DNA of 64,000 nucleotides from Platerodrilus igneus. Lineage: Eukaryota > Arthropoda > Insecta > Coleoptera > Lycidae. Made by a program: the position numbers and the translations under genes. This document shows positions 42,821-54,099 of this stretch, in pieces; the first letter of the stretch is position 1; every line of letters begins with the position of its first letter. The stretch spans positions 4,030,001 to 4,094,000 of the forward strand of contig JARFIW010001458.1 of assembly GCA_036346225.1 (NCBI GenBank). Reading direction: 5' to 3'. The notes below the pieces were generated by a model. The model saw only the letters and a program-made list of their open reading frames with translations, did no database searches and had not been told where the DNA came from.

Positions 42821-43190
42821 GACACAAATAGTGTTCCCATTTTTATGTGACTTAATTATTATTTTTCCTTACAGGAACAGCGTCTTATTCTGTTAAGACA
42901 GGTTTTTGTCAGCGAAGGCGATCTTTTTCTTTGGGTCTCCACGTCCGCCCTTAGAAATTAGCCATGCCATTTACATGAATCGATCTGGACTTGGTGGCGC
43001 CTGTTTGTTTTAGTTTGAGTGTGACCCCCACAGATTTCGACTTACCCCCATTGCTCATAGCTCTACCCAAGGAATAGACCCCTAGTTACGTCGGAAGACT
43101 TTGTTTTGCAGACACCTAACTTGGAGCATGGTGATTATAAAGTAGTGTCGGCCAGAAGTTTAGAAAAACGTTTCACTAGCGCCCATGCGT
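42820..43190 (+). repeat. diverged LTR fragment related to the Ty3 LTRs
   Basis: The 3' third of the 1.92-kb Ty3 LTR is echoed in order: GACACAAATAGTGTTCCC (LTR: GACACAAATAGTGTCC), GGTGGCGCCT, TGCTCATAGCTCTACCCA (LTR: TGCTCATGATCTACCCA), ACCCCTA, and TTGGAG(C)ATGGTGATTATAAAG (LTR: TTGGAGTATAAAG). Divergence is high, so this is a related older family or an old solo LTR remnant. The left boundary is unknown. Confidence 0.55.
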
Positions 43191-43225
43191 GAGGCTAGCG
43201 GAGCCAATTAGAGAAAAAAAAAATA

Positions 43226-43475
43226 GTTACAACTTCTCGCTAGAAAACCGAATTCAAAACAGCTACACACATTTTTCTCTGCCTTTACATTTTTCAACAT
43301 ACGTGTGTTTTGAAGTATGTTTCATTGAAAGTAATATAAAGCCGATCCTAATTCAAAACGTGCCCACAAGTATTTTACATTGAAAGTATATAAGAATTCA
43401 TGTTTTCACAACTATTTTACATTGAAATTATATAAGGTCGATCCTAATTCAAAACGGTGCACGTGTATTTTACAT
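43226..43475 (+). repeat. dispersed repeat, copy 2
   Basis: Counterpart of 41320-41555. It is followed near 43490-43530 by an inverted version of its core motif (CACGTTTTGAATTAGGACCG), so this copy can fold back on itself. Confidence 0.75.
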
Positions 43476-43534
43476 ATGGAAAATACGTCTGAACACGTTT
43501 TGAATTAGGACCGGCCCTACTCCACTACTCATAG

Positions 43535-44045
43535 TGTGCAATAAGAATTTCTTATAGAAGTTGTCACACTGACTACGAATCCGGTAACAGGATTTTTCTA
43601 GAACCCTCCAGTCCAAAATAACTCACATTTCTATAATGGATAGTTTTTTTATATAATCGTTACATTCGTTATAATTCAAGTTATACATACCACGTCACTA
43701 CCAAATCTCAAGTTTCTTTTTGCATGTGATTTTCGTTTGTAGGGTACTTCTGAAGCATTCTTGAATATGTTCCAACAATAATCTGCGCGCATTCTGGGGC
43801 TTCAATTCCCTTGGTATCCGTCTTTTCCACGCATAATGTCGTGGTGATACCTTTAACCATGATTGCCACATTTGCAGAGAAAAAAAAATCCAAATGTGAG
43901 AAAATGAATATTTAAAATCGCATTGAAACGCATATCATTGTATGTGGAAATTAAAGGATTCATAATTTGTTCGAAATTTTTTGAGTTTTTATTTCAAACC
44001 AAATTGGAACACACCTCTTTAGATGACACCCATGCAACAGCCTCG
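43535..44045. other. no recognisable feature
   Basis: The minus frame 43893-43708 (61 codons) shows no family signal. Confidence 0.4.
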
Positions 44046-44049
44046 ATCT

Positions 44050-45077
44050 AGGTTAGTTCTGAATCGACTACAGTATCCTTTATGATGTGGCTAATTTGTC
44101 GTTCAATCAAAATTTCTTCTTCTATTTTTGATTCACTTAGCCCAGGAAACTTCTCTTTCAGATATTGAAATGATTCAACGTCTTTATTTTCAGCTTTGAC
44201 AAAAATTTTCATCATTTCCGGTTATATGTGCAGAGGACATAGCAAAACTCTCTTTAAGTGAAAGAGAAAAGGATCTGAACATTTTTTCTCCATCAACAAA
44301 ATTTTTCGCATTTTCCAGTTGTTTACAAAATAGGGTTTACTTTTTGCTCTACTCTCCCATTCGCAGAGAAAACAGCAATACTTGGTGTAACCCAATTGTA
44401 TTCAAAACAAAAGTATTTTGAATTTTAAATAACCGCATATACTTTCATTTAGGTTCTGATACTTAATTTTTTCAGGTAAAGTTTTCGTGCTGTTTTAGTT
44501 TTGCTTCATATGTATTATTTAAGCAATAAGAACAGAGGGATACGAATTTCCATTGTGGAGAAGAACGCTAAGCTTAGAGTAGATGAATCAATAAATAGTT
44601 CCCACCCATTAGTTTTGCATTTACATCTTAAAACATCCATTAGTCCAGGAACACCTATACAGTGCACAAATTGATTACACGATGTTAATAATGAAGAAAA
44701 TTTTTTGCATGTCTCCGATATGTGGAAACATGCATACTACTCTGTAATAGATTCCAACTTTGCAACCTGGATTTCAACAGTTCCAATTGAACATTTGACA
44801 AACTTAAATCTCTTACTAAGTTGTTAAGTTTATCTTGTGCGGGTAAATGTGGAGTACCTATATCAAATGATTGAAAATCGGGATCTGTGTCTTTTTCCAT
44901 AGGTTCAACAATATTATCTTCAGCAGCAGTTATATTATCGCCAAATGTGTATGATTTTGGATGTTTGGATATGTGCAAATTCTGGCTTTGAAGAACTGGT
45001 ATAAAAGCTGATTGCAGATTGGTTATTGTACAGTAGGCTTTGATTTCGGTAAAGTTCCGGATAGATTCGCCAAGCAA
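44050..45077 (-). pseudogene. decayed member of a widespread uncharacterised animal protein family
   Basis: The first part is an open frame of 130 codons (45077-44685) with LVRDLSLSNVQLELLKSRLQ and W-N-L-L-Q-x. The rest is in broken frames to about 44050: LSVLLHNGNSYPSVLIA, QLGYTKYCCFLCEW, LKRVLLCPLHI, KIFVKA and YLKEKFPGLSESKI. These ordered blocks, especially the G-Y-T-K-Y-x-C-F-L-C-x-W segment, identify a multi-copy family I have seen across insects and cnidarians with no assigned function. At least three frame breaks, so not functional as shown. Confidence 0.65.
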
Positions 45078-45329
45078 GGCTTTCCGTCTGTAATTTGATG
45101 TTTAGGTTCTTTCCACTCCATAGGCGGTCTAAAAGTACTGTTGCTATCCTTTTAAATTCTTAGCACACATTGTGTAAATGATATGCGGCGCCTAAGATTT
45201 GTTTTTATTTTCTAGTTTGTTTAAAAATAAAGTTCATAAGGTTTCTTGATTAACGAATTAAAATATTATTTTTTCATTTATATTTTATATCTATTAATAG
45301 ACGCGTTTAAAACTATTAATTTGGCAAAT

Positions 45330-45960
45330 TTTCAAATGTTGAAAGATCTTGGTAGCCACAGGCTGCTTAACCCCTTTCAAATACCACTGAATATCGGTGA
45401 AATACGGTATAAATTTACAAAACAATAGAAGAGGAACCGAACTGTATTTAACCAGAAAGAGCAATGGCTATGTTTGAAGACGACAAACAGAAACACGGAC
45501 AAAAGTCTTGAAAGCATATGTGTGGCGTACAGCACTTTATGCCTATGAAATAGGTACAGTAGGAGAAGCAGAGAGGAAAAGAAAAAAGTCTTTTGGAATG
45601 TTATGCTTCAGATGTATGATGTTGATAGCATGGACAGATAAAGTTAATGACAAAGAGGTTATAGAAATAGTAGGGAAATAAAGACATCTGTAGAAAACAA
45701 AAAAATAGGAGAAATAGAAGGACAGGATACGTTCTAAGGCATTATTAGAGAATAGTGCGGACTGAATTACATGTAGATATAGAAAAAAAGAGAAGTAGAG
45801 GTAGACCTAGATCTGACTGTTGCACGCAGATAGTTGAAACGTGCAGACTGTCGGAATTTCAGGTATATGTGTAGATTAGCTTAGAATGGGAAACAATGGA
45901 AATACGCGTCTAACCAGTTTTATGACTGAAGACTTAATGATAATGATGGTGATGAGACAC
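45330..45960 (+). pseudogene. LINE 3' end, plus-strand copy of the family at 1860-2890
   Basis: Order: GGTAGCCACAGGCTGCTTAA block, GAGGAACCGAACTGTATTTA, then broken RT tail frames (K-R-S-R-G-R-P-R-S-D near 45795). The end is TGACTGAAGACTTAATGATAATGATGGTGATG, the microsatellite-like 3' terminus also seen at 1880-1900. It is heavily mutated. Confidence 0.6.
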
Positions 45961-47655
45961 GTTTAGAATATTAACTGCCGCTCATCCTGTTCTCAGCGCT
46001 TATATATTTTAAGCAGGCTCTTTCCATCGTTTTCTAGAACTTTTGCGAAACACTATGACGCTATCTATTCTAGTAATGAGTCGTCCTCCGGATTACATTA
46101 GTTACAATATGTTATCCAATGCACACCGTCGATAACGAATGCCATAATACCCGAAATTTATGTCACATTTCTGAATTCAGATTCTGAAAAATACATGAAA
46201 AACGCGTATCAGATATCAGAAAACAATAATCGTGTTGGTTTGTAGAATTTTCTATTTTAGCGAAATGAATTATTTTCTTGGGTTTTCTTTTGGTTTCCAT
46301 TTACCAATCTACTATGTTGCAAACTGCGACAACCAAGTATTATGCCACAGTGGTTCAACGTGGCATAGTTATTGGTATTATATTCAAATGACCTATATTG
46401 TGTTTAGAGCATGGTAAAATAGTTTAATCAAAGCATGAAGGTAAGATATCGATTTGCACCTCGATATACTTACCGTATTTCTCAATTACTTGATATAATT
46501 TTCATATAAATGATGATTTATTTGTGTAAGAATATTTTAGTTTTGATTATCACATCATATTTCGTTTTGCATTGTCTGTAAAATCGGAAAGATTGCTTAA
46601 TTTTAAATGTTCTGACAAAAGCAAGAGTTAAATGTTATACAGTTTTTTGATGCACGTATTAATCTTGTACTAAATATTTCAAATGTCTAATGTCAACAAT
46701 GACTCTTCACCTTAATATAAAATTTGTACGCAACATGAAAATGAAGTCCAATAAGAAACAAAACTACATTAGCATCACACACATACTATTCAGAATACTA
46801 TATATAACAGTAACCGCAGCTGCAAACTGCAAATAAACAAACCATATTCGGCAAATTCTTCGGTTGATAAGACAGATATAAATGGAATATACAGGAAATA
46901 ACGTTACTATTACCATGTCAACCGCCTACTTTGATGCACACTTGAAGGAGTTCGACGTAAAACCTTAATTATATTGTAAGAGAAGCGGATACTTTTGTTT
47001 AAATTGGGGGGTGAAACATTTAAAAGAATTGATATTTTCACATGCAACTGTTACTTAAAACGTATTACTTTACTTTACTTAGAATTTTTTGAGGCACTTC
47101 TCGTACTTCACCAGAAAATTCGCAACTGATTTCTTGTGCCAAATAGGTTATTGGTTTCTAACGAAATAAAGGAGGTCAATTCCGCGGTACAAAAGTTACA
47201 ATTTCTGAAATTGTATAAAAATAACGCGAATCGGAAAGCTACATGGACTATATCTAACTAAAGATATTGTAAAAGGTGCTCGCTACTTATGAACTATAAC
47301 TGGTTGCCAAATTTGATACTACTGGATCAGTAATAAATTAGAAGGAGGTGTATAAAACAGATAAAGAGAGAGAGAGAGCGATTACTGTTTTAGGTCATGT
47401 AGACAAGAATCTAATGCTTAGTACTAGGAATTTATCTGCTGTATCTAGTGTGTCATTTACAACAAGCCGGAGAGACAGAGAACAAGCAAGTTCCATCGTT
47501 TTAAAACACAATTGAATCATGAACTAAATGAAAACGATTTCGGTCGCTAACTCTAATTCTTTTAAGTGATCAGTGAAATTATTACCAATAATTCAGAGTG
47601 TTTGTGTTACATTTGCTTGAGGTATGTGTTCATTTTACGTTAACGGTATTGTCAG
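45961..47655. other. no gene recognised; one small perfect-stem hairpin
   Basis: AT-rich sequence. GGTAAGATATCGA (46440-46452) and TCGATATACTTACC (46461-46474) form a short hairpin with one bulge. A short (AG)n run is near 47365-47380. No convincing coding frame. Confidence 0.4.
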
Positions 47656-47659
47656 TAGA

Positions 47660-48500
47660 CCTAACTGCTGGTATTGATAAGATTATAATCCAACAGTTTT
47701 CCAGGTAGTACAGATGTAGCATCCACAAATATTAAATGTTTGGGCCCACATTTTAGATCACATATTAGGCTCTTTTTAACCGGTAATTCATGGAGCAGTG
47801 ACTCTAGAGTTATTGGAAGATACAGTTCATCCAGCCCTAGTGACGATAGTACAAAATGAAGAACAGCAAAAAACCATAACATTTCAGCAGGATGATGCAC
47901 CCACTATATTTAATTTTTTCAGTGCTTCACCCGAAGTTACTAACATTGGCCAGTAAGCGAGTTTATTTTGCCTGGAAATTTTGAATTTTGTCAAACTTTT
48001 GCTGTTCTAAGCTAGGTAGGAATTTTTAGCGTGCGTGTCCTCACTCACACATTGGGGCCTACATATTTTCTTTTCATCCGAACGAGGGCTTATTTTTGTG
48101 CTCGTCTAACGTTTTTCAAGCGGACCCTGTCGGGATTCGAGCCCTTAGTAGTCACGCGCAAACCAACTAAGCCATGAATCCGCCTAAGACAATGCACGAC
48201 CGCATTCCGTCCAATCGGTGCGTCTTTAAATGAAGAGTTTTACCAAAATTGAATTGGACGAAGGGGTTAGGTTGAATGACCACTCAGGTCAATTGATTTG
48301 ACTCCATGTGCCGCTTTTCTACGAGGTTATATGAAGTTTATAATTTATGTCATACAGCCTGTAGCACTGTATAATTTATGAAATCGTATAGTTAACGAAT
48401 GTCATCAAATTACACCCAAATTTTTCCGTCACATAAGGCAACATTTTGTGGAGAATTTATGTTATTACATGCAAATAAACGGCAATAGATTTCCAGCAGT
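47660..48500 (+). pseudogene. mariner/Tc1-like transposase remnant, split by a SINE
   Basis: Upstream piece (about 47740-47900): LELLEDTVHPALVTIVQNEE then TFQQDDAP, the conserved F-Q-Q-D-(G)-A-P region holding the second catalytic Asp. Downstream piece (about 48197-48500): MKSF and W-x-G-R-R-G-like frames, then PLRSIDLTPCAAFLRGYMK (the W/P-P-R-S-x-D-L-T-P motif with the third Asp) and a C-terminal NRIVNECHQIT segment. Stops and frameshifts make it inactive. The SINE at 47901-48187 lies exactly between the two motifs. The N-terminal DNA-binding part is not visible. Confidence 0.72.
47901..48187 (-). repeat. tRNA-derived SINE, minus strand, inside the transposase remnant
   Basis: Read on the minus strand: box A-like TGGCTTAGTTGG and box B-like GGCTCGAATCC, then GTCCGCTTGAAAAACGTTAG, CCCTCGTTCGGATGA, and the tail TACTGGCCAATGTTAGTAAC...CTTCGGGTGAA. 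Imperfect flanking duplication GATGATGCAC (47891-47900) and GACAATGCAC (48188-48197), 8 of 10 bases. Confidence 0.8.
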
Positions 48501-48509
48501 TAATAAAGT

Positions 48510-50500
48510 GGTAATCGTAAGAGCAAGTAAATATTTTTTTATTTAACGTAACAAATTTTGACAAGCTCTCATTTCGTTGTGAAAGAAAATATTGATGCTA
48601 AATTTCAAACTCATAAAGCAGTCGATGTAGCCCTCAAAAAGAGTTATGATGTCAACCACGTTTCTATTTAAATTTTGGAGCTTGTATATGGCCCACTAGG
48701 AGGTTGAGGCAATACGGATAAAAAATCAGAAAAATAGTTCACGTTAGTATTAAAACTTAACGGGTCTAAGCGTTTTTCAAACATTTCTTTGGAATGTGAA
48801 AATTCAAAGTATAAAGTTTTACTTGGCGCATCCTGTATGTATAGACCGGGGTAACCATATTTCAATTTGATTCATAATGTCGATTCGTGGATTATTATGA
48901 AAGTGTGTCGCGCTAGAATGAAAATGGTCAGAAACATATTAATTATCAGCTGTATGCTTTAAAATTTAATTATATATTCTAGAAACAATCACAATCAATA
49001 TATTTAAGACACTTATGCTCTCCTTAAAACTTGAAAACACGAAGAAACAATTTGTAGATTAAATTGAGATTTCAGAGTAGGTATGCATAAAGAATATCGA
49101 GACCTGATGCTGTGGAAATTTTCCAATCCCAAAACTGTTTACCTATTAAAGTGCTTTTTCATCGTTATATTCTTATTTTTCTAGATAAAATATCATAGGC
49201 AATGGCGACTTACGTCTTTTGCGCTTTATTGATCGGCGTCTCACCCAACCACCTGCGAATCTCAGTACACCTATACGACGTCAATTTCTTAACCACCATT
49301 ATTAGTAGCTATCTTGAAGCGGTCGGATCACGAGAAAATAGTTTTAAAAGAGGAAATTGTTCATGTTGAATACAAATATTAATATAAAAATTAAAAGGTG
49401 ATTTTATTGTAGTGAAACACACTTTGCCATTGCTACCTAATTGGAAAAACATCAAATTTAAATGTTTTAGAAACAGTGAGGTAAAAATTTGTGTTTTTTT
49501 TTAATTCCAACAGCAACAATATAAATTCGCGGCTATTTTATATAACGATTTTGTTTACCAAAAACCTCGTACAAGGATGATTATTAATTATGAAAATGAA
49601 AAATTTATACATAACTTAAGTCAGGAATTTTAATAAATTAAAATGTAGAAATATTGGGTGTCTTAGTTTCAAACAATTTATTCCTTGCACATTAATATTT
49701 GAGTAGAAGTGATGATTTTTCAAAAACAAGATTTTCTTATAAGTAAATTTAAACAATCCAAATTCATTTCTAACTAAAAGTTAAGCATTGCAAGACTTTT
49801 ACCTACTATATTTTAAGGTGCTAATCAGCAATTAAAGCAAAAAAATAATGAAAATTTTATTCTTGAAAAATAGGACCTAGAAGAAATTCGTGTAGCTTTT
49901 GGATTTAATATTGTTGTCATAAAATTGTAAATTGTTGACAGAATGAAGTTCAGGTTATATTTACAATTTGATTAGAAATGTACCCTAGGTTAATTTGAGT
50001 TATTTAAAGATTGAATAAGCTCTACAGATCCTTTGTTCTCAAGAATATTTTTGTTTGGTTAAAAATATTTATTTGATTTGTAAATACTTTATTTGAAATG
50101 CTTCTTACAGGAACAAGTATTAAATATTTATTAATGCCTATACCTTTCTGATGAAATAGAGCTTGTGTTAAGGTCCTTGAATTTTTAGAAAACGTGTAAC
50201 AAGTTTCTAAAATTAAAACCAGAGTGACACCTGAGCATTGTAGAAAATTAAATTTGTTAGCGTCGGTGACTTTTACAGCCGAAGTCATTTTTAATAGTAT
50301 ACGCGAGTTAAGGTTCGGGCCTTGGTAGCTGTGTTTTTATAAACCACTTCCAAAACTTTTTAACAAATTTATTTCAAACAGACATTATTTATGGGATTTT
50401 ACAAACTTGATTTAAAATTACTTTAAGTCGAAAATAACCGAATTAATTGTACTATTTTGAGTAGCCTAAGTAACTGCAATGTTAAAGCTGAATACTTTGA
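48510..50500. other. no recognisable feature
   Basis: AT-rich sequence. Frames of 65 codons (48865-48668, -) and 88 codons (50288-50022, -) have no family signal. GCATCCTGTATGTATAGACC near 48830 recalls transposon end sequences but has no partner that I found. Confidence 0.35.
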
Positions 50501-51199
50501 CTGACTGCCGGGTCTTGGGGTTCCCGGGCTATTTATGATGTCCCTACCCCCTCATATGGCTGTGGGAAATTACAGAGCTCATGTCTGTTTATTCCTAATT
50601 CTATTCATTCTTACAATATTATAATCTTATTTTCTAGGTAATTGCGGTATCTTGACCGTCTGTGACCTGCCACCTGCGGTGTCACTATCGTCTGCGATAC
50701 AAAGTATTGCATCCGTTTTCATGAACTGTTAATAAACTTTATTAATTGTTCTTGTATTACACTGTTGCGCTTTACTTAGTAACTTCTTAATAATTTCTAC
50801 TAATTTCCTATTAGATCCTATTTTATAATACATACATAATTGGGGGATATGTAACCCCTCCCGACGTACATAAAAAATTAAGAATTTTTCTTTCTTATTT
50901 TTAATTTAAAATTCAATATTTAAATTCATTGTTTAAACTTCATGGTTTCTAAGGGTATAGTTGTTTCTTTGTTTACCTTTGTTTCCTTAAATCTAAAACT
51001 GTTTTCTTTATTTTTATATCTAAGATACATTTTGTAAAATATATATATAATTAGCAAAATTAGAAAAATCATTAATACGTATGTTGTCGTAATGTAACTT
51101 GGACGTTTTTAGTTCACTCAAATGTTCTTTGTAGTTTTTCATTAATTTCACGGCGTGGTTGAAGTCGTCTAATTCTAGATGTTTTAGTTGTATGGGTTT

Positions 51200-52745
51200 T
51201 TAGATTATTTCTTCATCTTCGATTTGCGTTGTCTTGATTTGTAGCTCTGGTAAGTTTGCGAGTTTCTTGGTTGCTACGGAATCTTGATAAACTCTGATTA
51301 TTTCGCTTTTTAGTTACAAATAACAGTCTTACTTGGTGGTAATTAATTTGCTTCCGGTTAATGCTAAATTGTTTTCGTCTTGATTGCAGTAGACGGTCGC
51401 TATTACTTCTGTTGGGAAAATGGCAATCCATTTATTTTCTGTAACTTTTTGAATCTTCATGTTGGTAATTTGTACAGGTTTGACTTCACAGTTTTCATAA
51501 TAATTTGAAATTTTTAATAATTGTACTTTGCAAGGGCTGTCTTCTTGGATAGCTTTTGTTGTCAATGATTGGCATAAATATTGGTTTGGTGTGACTTGGT
51601 TACATTTTTCGTTTGTATAACCATATCATTATTCATTTAAGAATAGGAATTTGGGTTTGGGTATGATTACTTGATACATGCTAGTAATTTTCATTGGAAA
51701 AGCAAATAAATTATAATAATTATAATTGTTATTTTCTACTATCGGGATCTCTATTAAAAATGTTTTGTCGTTATTCTTTGCATAGCCTTTAACTACAGCT
51801 ATTTTCTCAAATATTAGAATATTTGATTCTACTACATCAAATGGTAGTTTACTGTTGGTTATAAATGATCTAATTTTTAATAATTCCCTTAATAAATCAG
51901 TTTGTTCTATGATACTAGAGTGTAGGGTATTTTATTTTGCAAATGTTACTGCGTTCTCTAACGTGGCTAAAATTTGATGAATTAAATTAAGGATTCATAT
52001 TATTTGGGTGAATACCGTATTGAATCTAATCAGGTCTCGCATGCCTAACATGGTAGTTTGCATGTTAGTTTCAAGGGTTTGTATTCGGTTGGCTATACTA
52101 TCTAGGTTTCTTACTAGCTTTTTAATGTTTTATTGAATTTTATAATTGTTGATTGGGTTAGTGATATTTGGTTGCTAATTATGGTTTTTATATCGTTTTG
52201 GTTTTCGATTAATTGTTGTAATGCATTGTCATAACGTTCTGCGTCCTGGTTATCTAAATTGCTGTGATTGTTTTTAATAGTCCCTTAATTAATCCTCTTT
52301 TGCGTCTTGCTGTTTGTTCTGTGGGTATTAGTCTGTTAAATTTATCTTCTATGTTTCTTAAAATACTGTCTACTATGCTGTTATAATTTATAATTTCTAT
52401 GGCGTATTCCTTTCCGAATTTTGTTGTGTCTATTGAGTGTTTTAATCGTTAATAATTGTTTCTGATTATTTGAAATTCTTGTTTTAGTTCTGTTAGGTCG
52501 AATTTTTGTGCAAAGGTCCAATAGTCTATGGTATTCTGCATACTTCTCAATTTTATTGGTAGTATACCGGGTTTGCTTTTTTATATCTTCAATTACTATT
52601 TTGTTGTCCGTTCTACCTAGGCGGAGGTTGACGGTAAGGGTGATGATTGTCCATCTGAAACTACAATTTGTCTTAAGTTTTTCAAGTGAATGTATTTTCT
52701 TATCTTGCTGTTGTCTACTACGGCGACGTTTTTGACCGATATTCT
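51200..52745 (-). pseudogene. errantivirus-like Env remnant
   Basis: Near 52325-52265 the frame reads ARRKRGLIKGL, a furin-type basic site followed by the start of a fusion-peptide-like segment, as in insect errantivirus envelope proteins (related to baculovirus F). Upstream, 52500-52340 encodes helical sequence (QEFQIIRNNY, IEIINYNSIVDSIL, DKFNRLIP). Downstream come remnants with Leu/Asn repeats and a late frame (51565-51329) with CKVQLLKISNYYENC and CNQDENNLALTG. At least a dozen stops or frameshifts are present. Env would mediate membrane fusion in an active element; this copy is broken. Confidence 0.6.
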
Positions 52746-52749
52746 CTTA

Positions 52750-53700
52750 ATTTTAAAAAGACCTAAATTTCTGGGTGCCGTTTTATGTCGTTTACTTTGG
52801 AATTTTTTTTCGTATACGGTTGTCCTATTGAAAATTTGTATGCGTCGGTATTCTTATTACGGGTTGTAGTGATACATTTCTTATCGTTGTCTAATTTATC
52901 TCTTACTTTGTCATATTTTATTTTTAGTTTCTCTTTATGATCTTTAGCATATTTTTGATATACTTCTTTGTTATAATGTATGTCATAAGTATTGCGTGAA
53001 TCTGAATGTCCTAAAGTTAATTCTAATGGCGTAAAATTGGTTGATAAGTGGATTGTGTTATTGTAGGCGATTAGTGCGTATCACATCAAATTGGTAACGT
53101 GTTCTTTTTTATAAGTTATTCTTAGAAATCAAATTTGTTCTAACAGGGTTGAATGTAGTGGTTCAATCAGTCCATTTGATTCAGGGTGGTTTTCAGTTAT
53201 AAAATGAATTTTTATTTTGTGGAGTTATAGAGTGTTTTGTATTGTCTCATTTTTAAAATCGCTGCCGTTATCTAATGTTTTTGTTTCGGGTGTTCCACAA
53301 AATGTATAGTATTGTAAAAATTCTTGGGTTACGTCAATGCTATTTTTAGAGGTGATTGGTATTGCTTGTCCTATTTTGGTAAATGCGTCCACAATTGTTA
53401 GACAGTTATGCGCTTCTACTACTAGAGTATCGGCGTGTAATTTTTGAAAAGGTTTATCAGGTGTTTTGGTTAACATTAAGTGTATTTTTGGCGGTTTCTT
53501 GTCGTATTTTGTCTTGTCGCATAGTTCACATTGACCAATAAAGTCTATAGTTAGTTCTTTCGTGTCCTTAAAATAATATCGTCTTACGAGTGCCTTTAGT
53601 GTTTTATTAATACCACGATGGTTGGTTTTACTTCGTGTTGGTTTTTGATTACATCATTTATTTATTTCGTCAAGGTCGTCTAATGCTATTAATTTTCTTG
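52750..53700 (-). pseudogene. errantivirus-like integrase
   Basis: The zinc-binding end (HRGINKTLKALVRRYYF, IGQCELCDKTKYD) lies at about 53640-53500. The catalytic core follows: KLHADTLVVEAHNC (about 53450), KTLDNGSDFKN (about 53265) and a Glu in ENHPESNGLIEPLHS (about 53200-53150). A C-terminal part extends to about 52750 (HLSTNFTPLELTLG, KLKIKYDKVRD). Stops at 53222 and further left break the frame. The motifs themselves are well preserved. Confidence 0.7.
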
Positions 53701-54099
53701 TGCATCTTATAAGTTCAAGGCCAGAGTTATTGAATAATTTAACGTATAATACTGAAAATCGTCTATAAAAATGCTCCGTGTTGAAATAAAAGTAAAAACA
53801 TTTTTTCTCGGGGTGTATTCCTTTAGAACTTTAATTATTTGTTCTTCATTGTCGTCTTTGGTTATTTGAATTTAGTATATTTTATTATTGTCTGTCTTTG
53901 TGTATTTTACAGGGTTGGGGTTGGTTAAAACTTCGGTAATTATAAATTGATTGGGTGTCATATCGATGGTTTCGTTTAAAATTTTAATCGCGGTTTTTGG
54001 CTCTTCATTTTGTGTCGAATGTATTGTGTACATCTCGATTGGATCTTCTGTTATTTCCGTTTCGTCTACGTTTCGTATAATTGATTCCGTTTCCAGTGC

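Noticed and set aside
47661..47900. 79-codon minus-strand ORF
   Set aside because: It is antisense to the better-supported mariner-like transposase segment ending FQQDDAP.
50500..50870. Definite 3' LTR of the errantivirus-like element
   Set aside because: The purine tract and TTACATATCCCCC are suggestive, but I found no matching copy on the gag side, so the LTR could not be confirmed.
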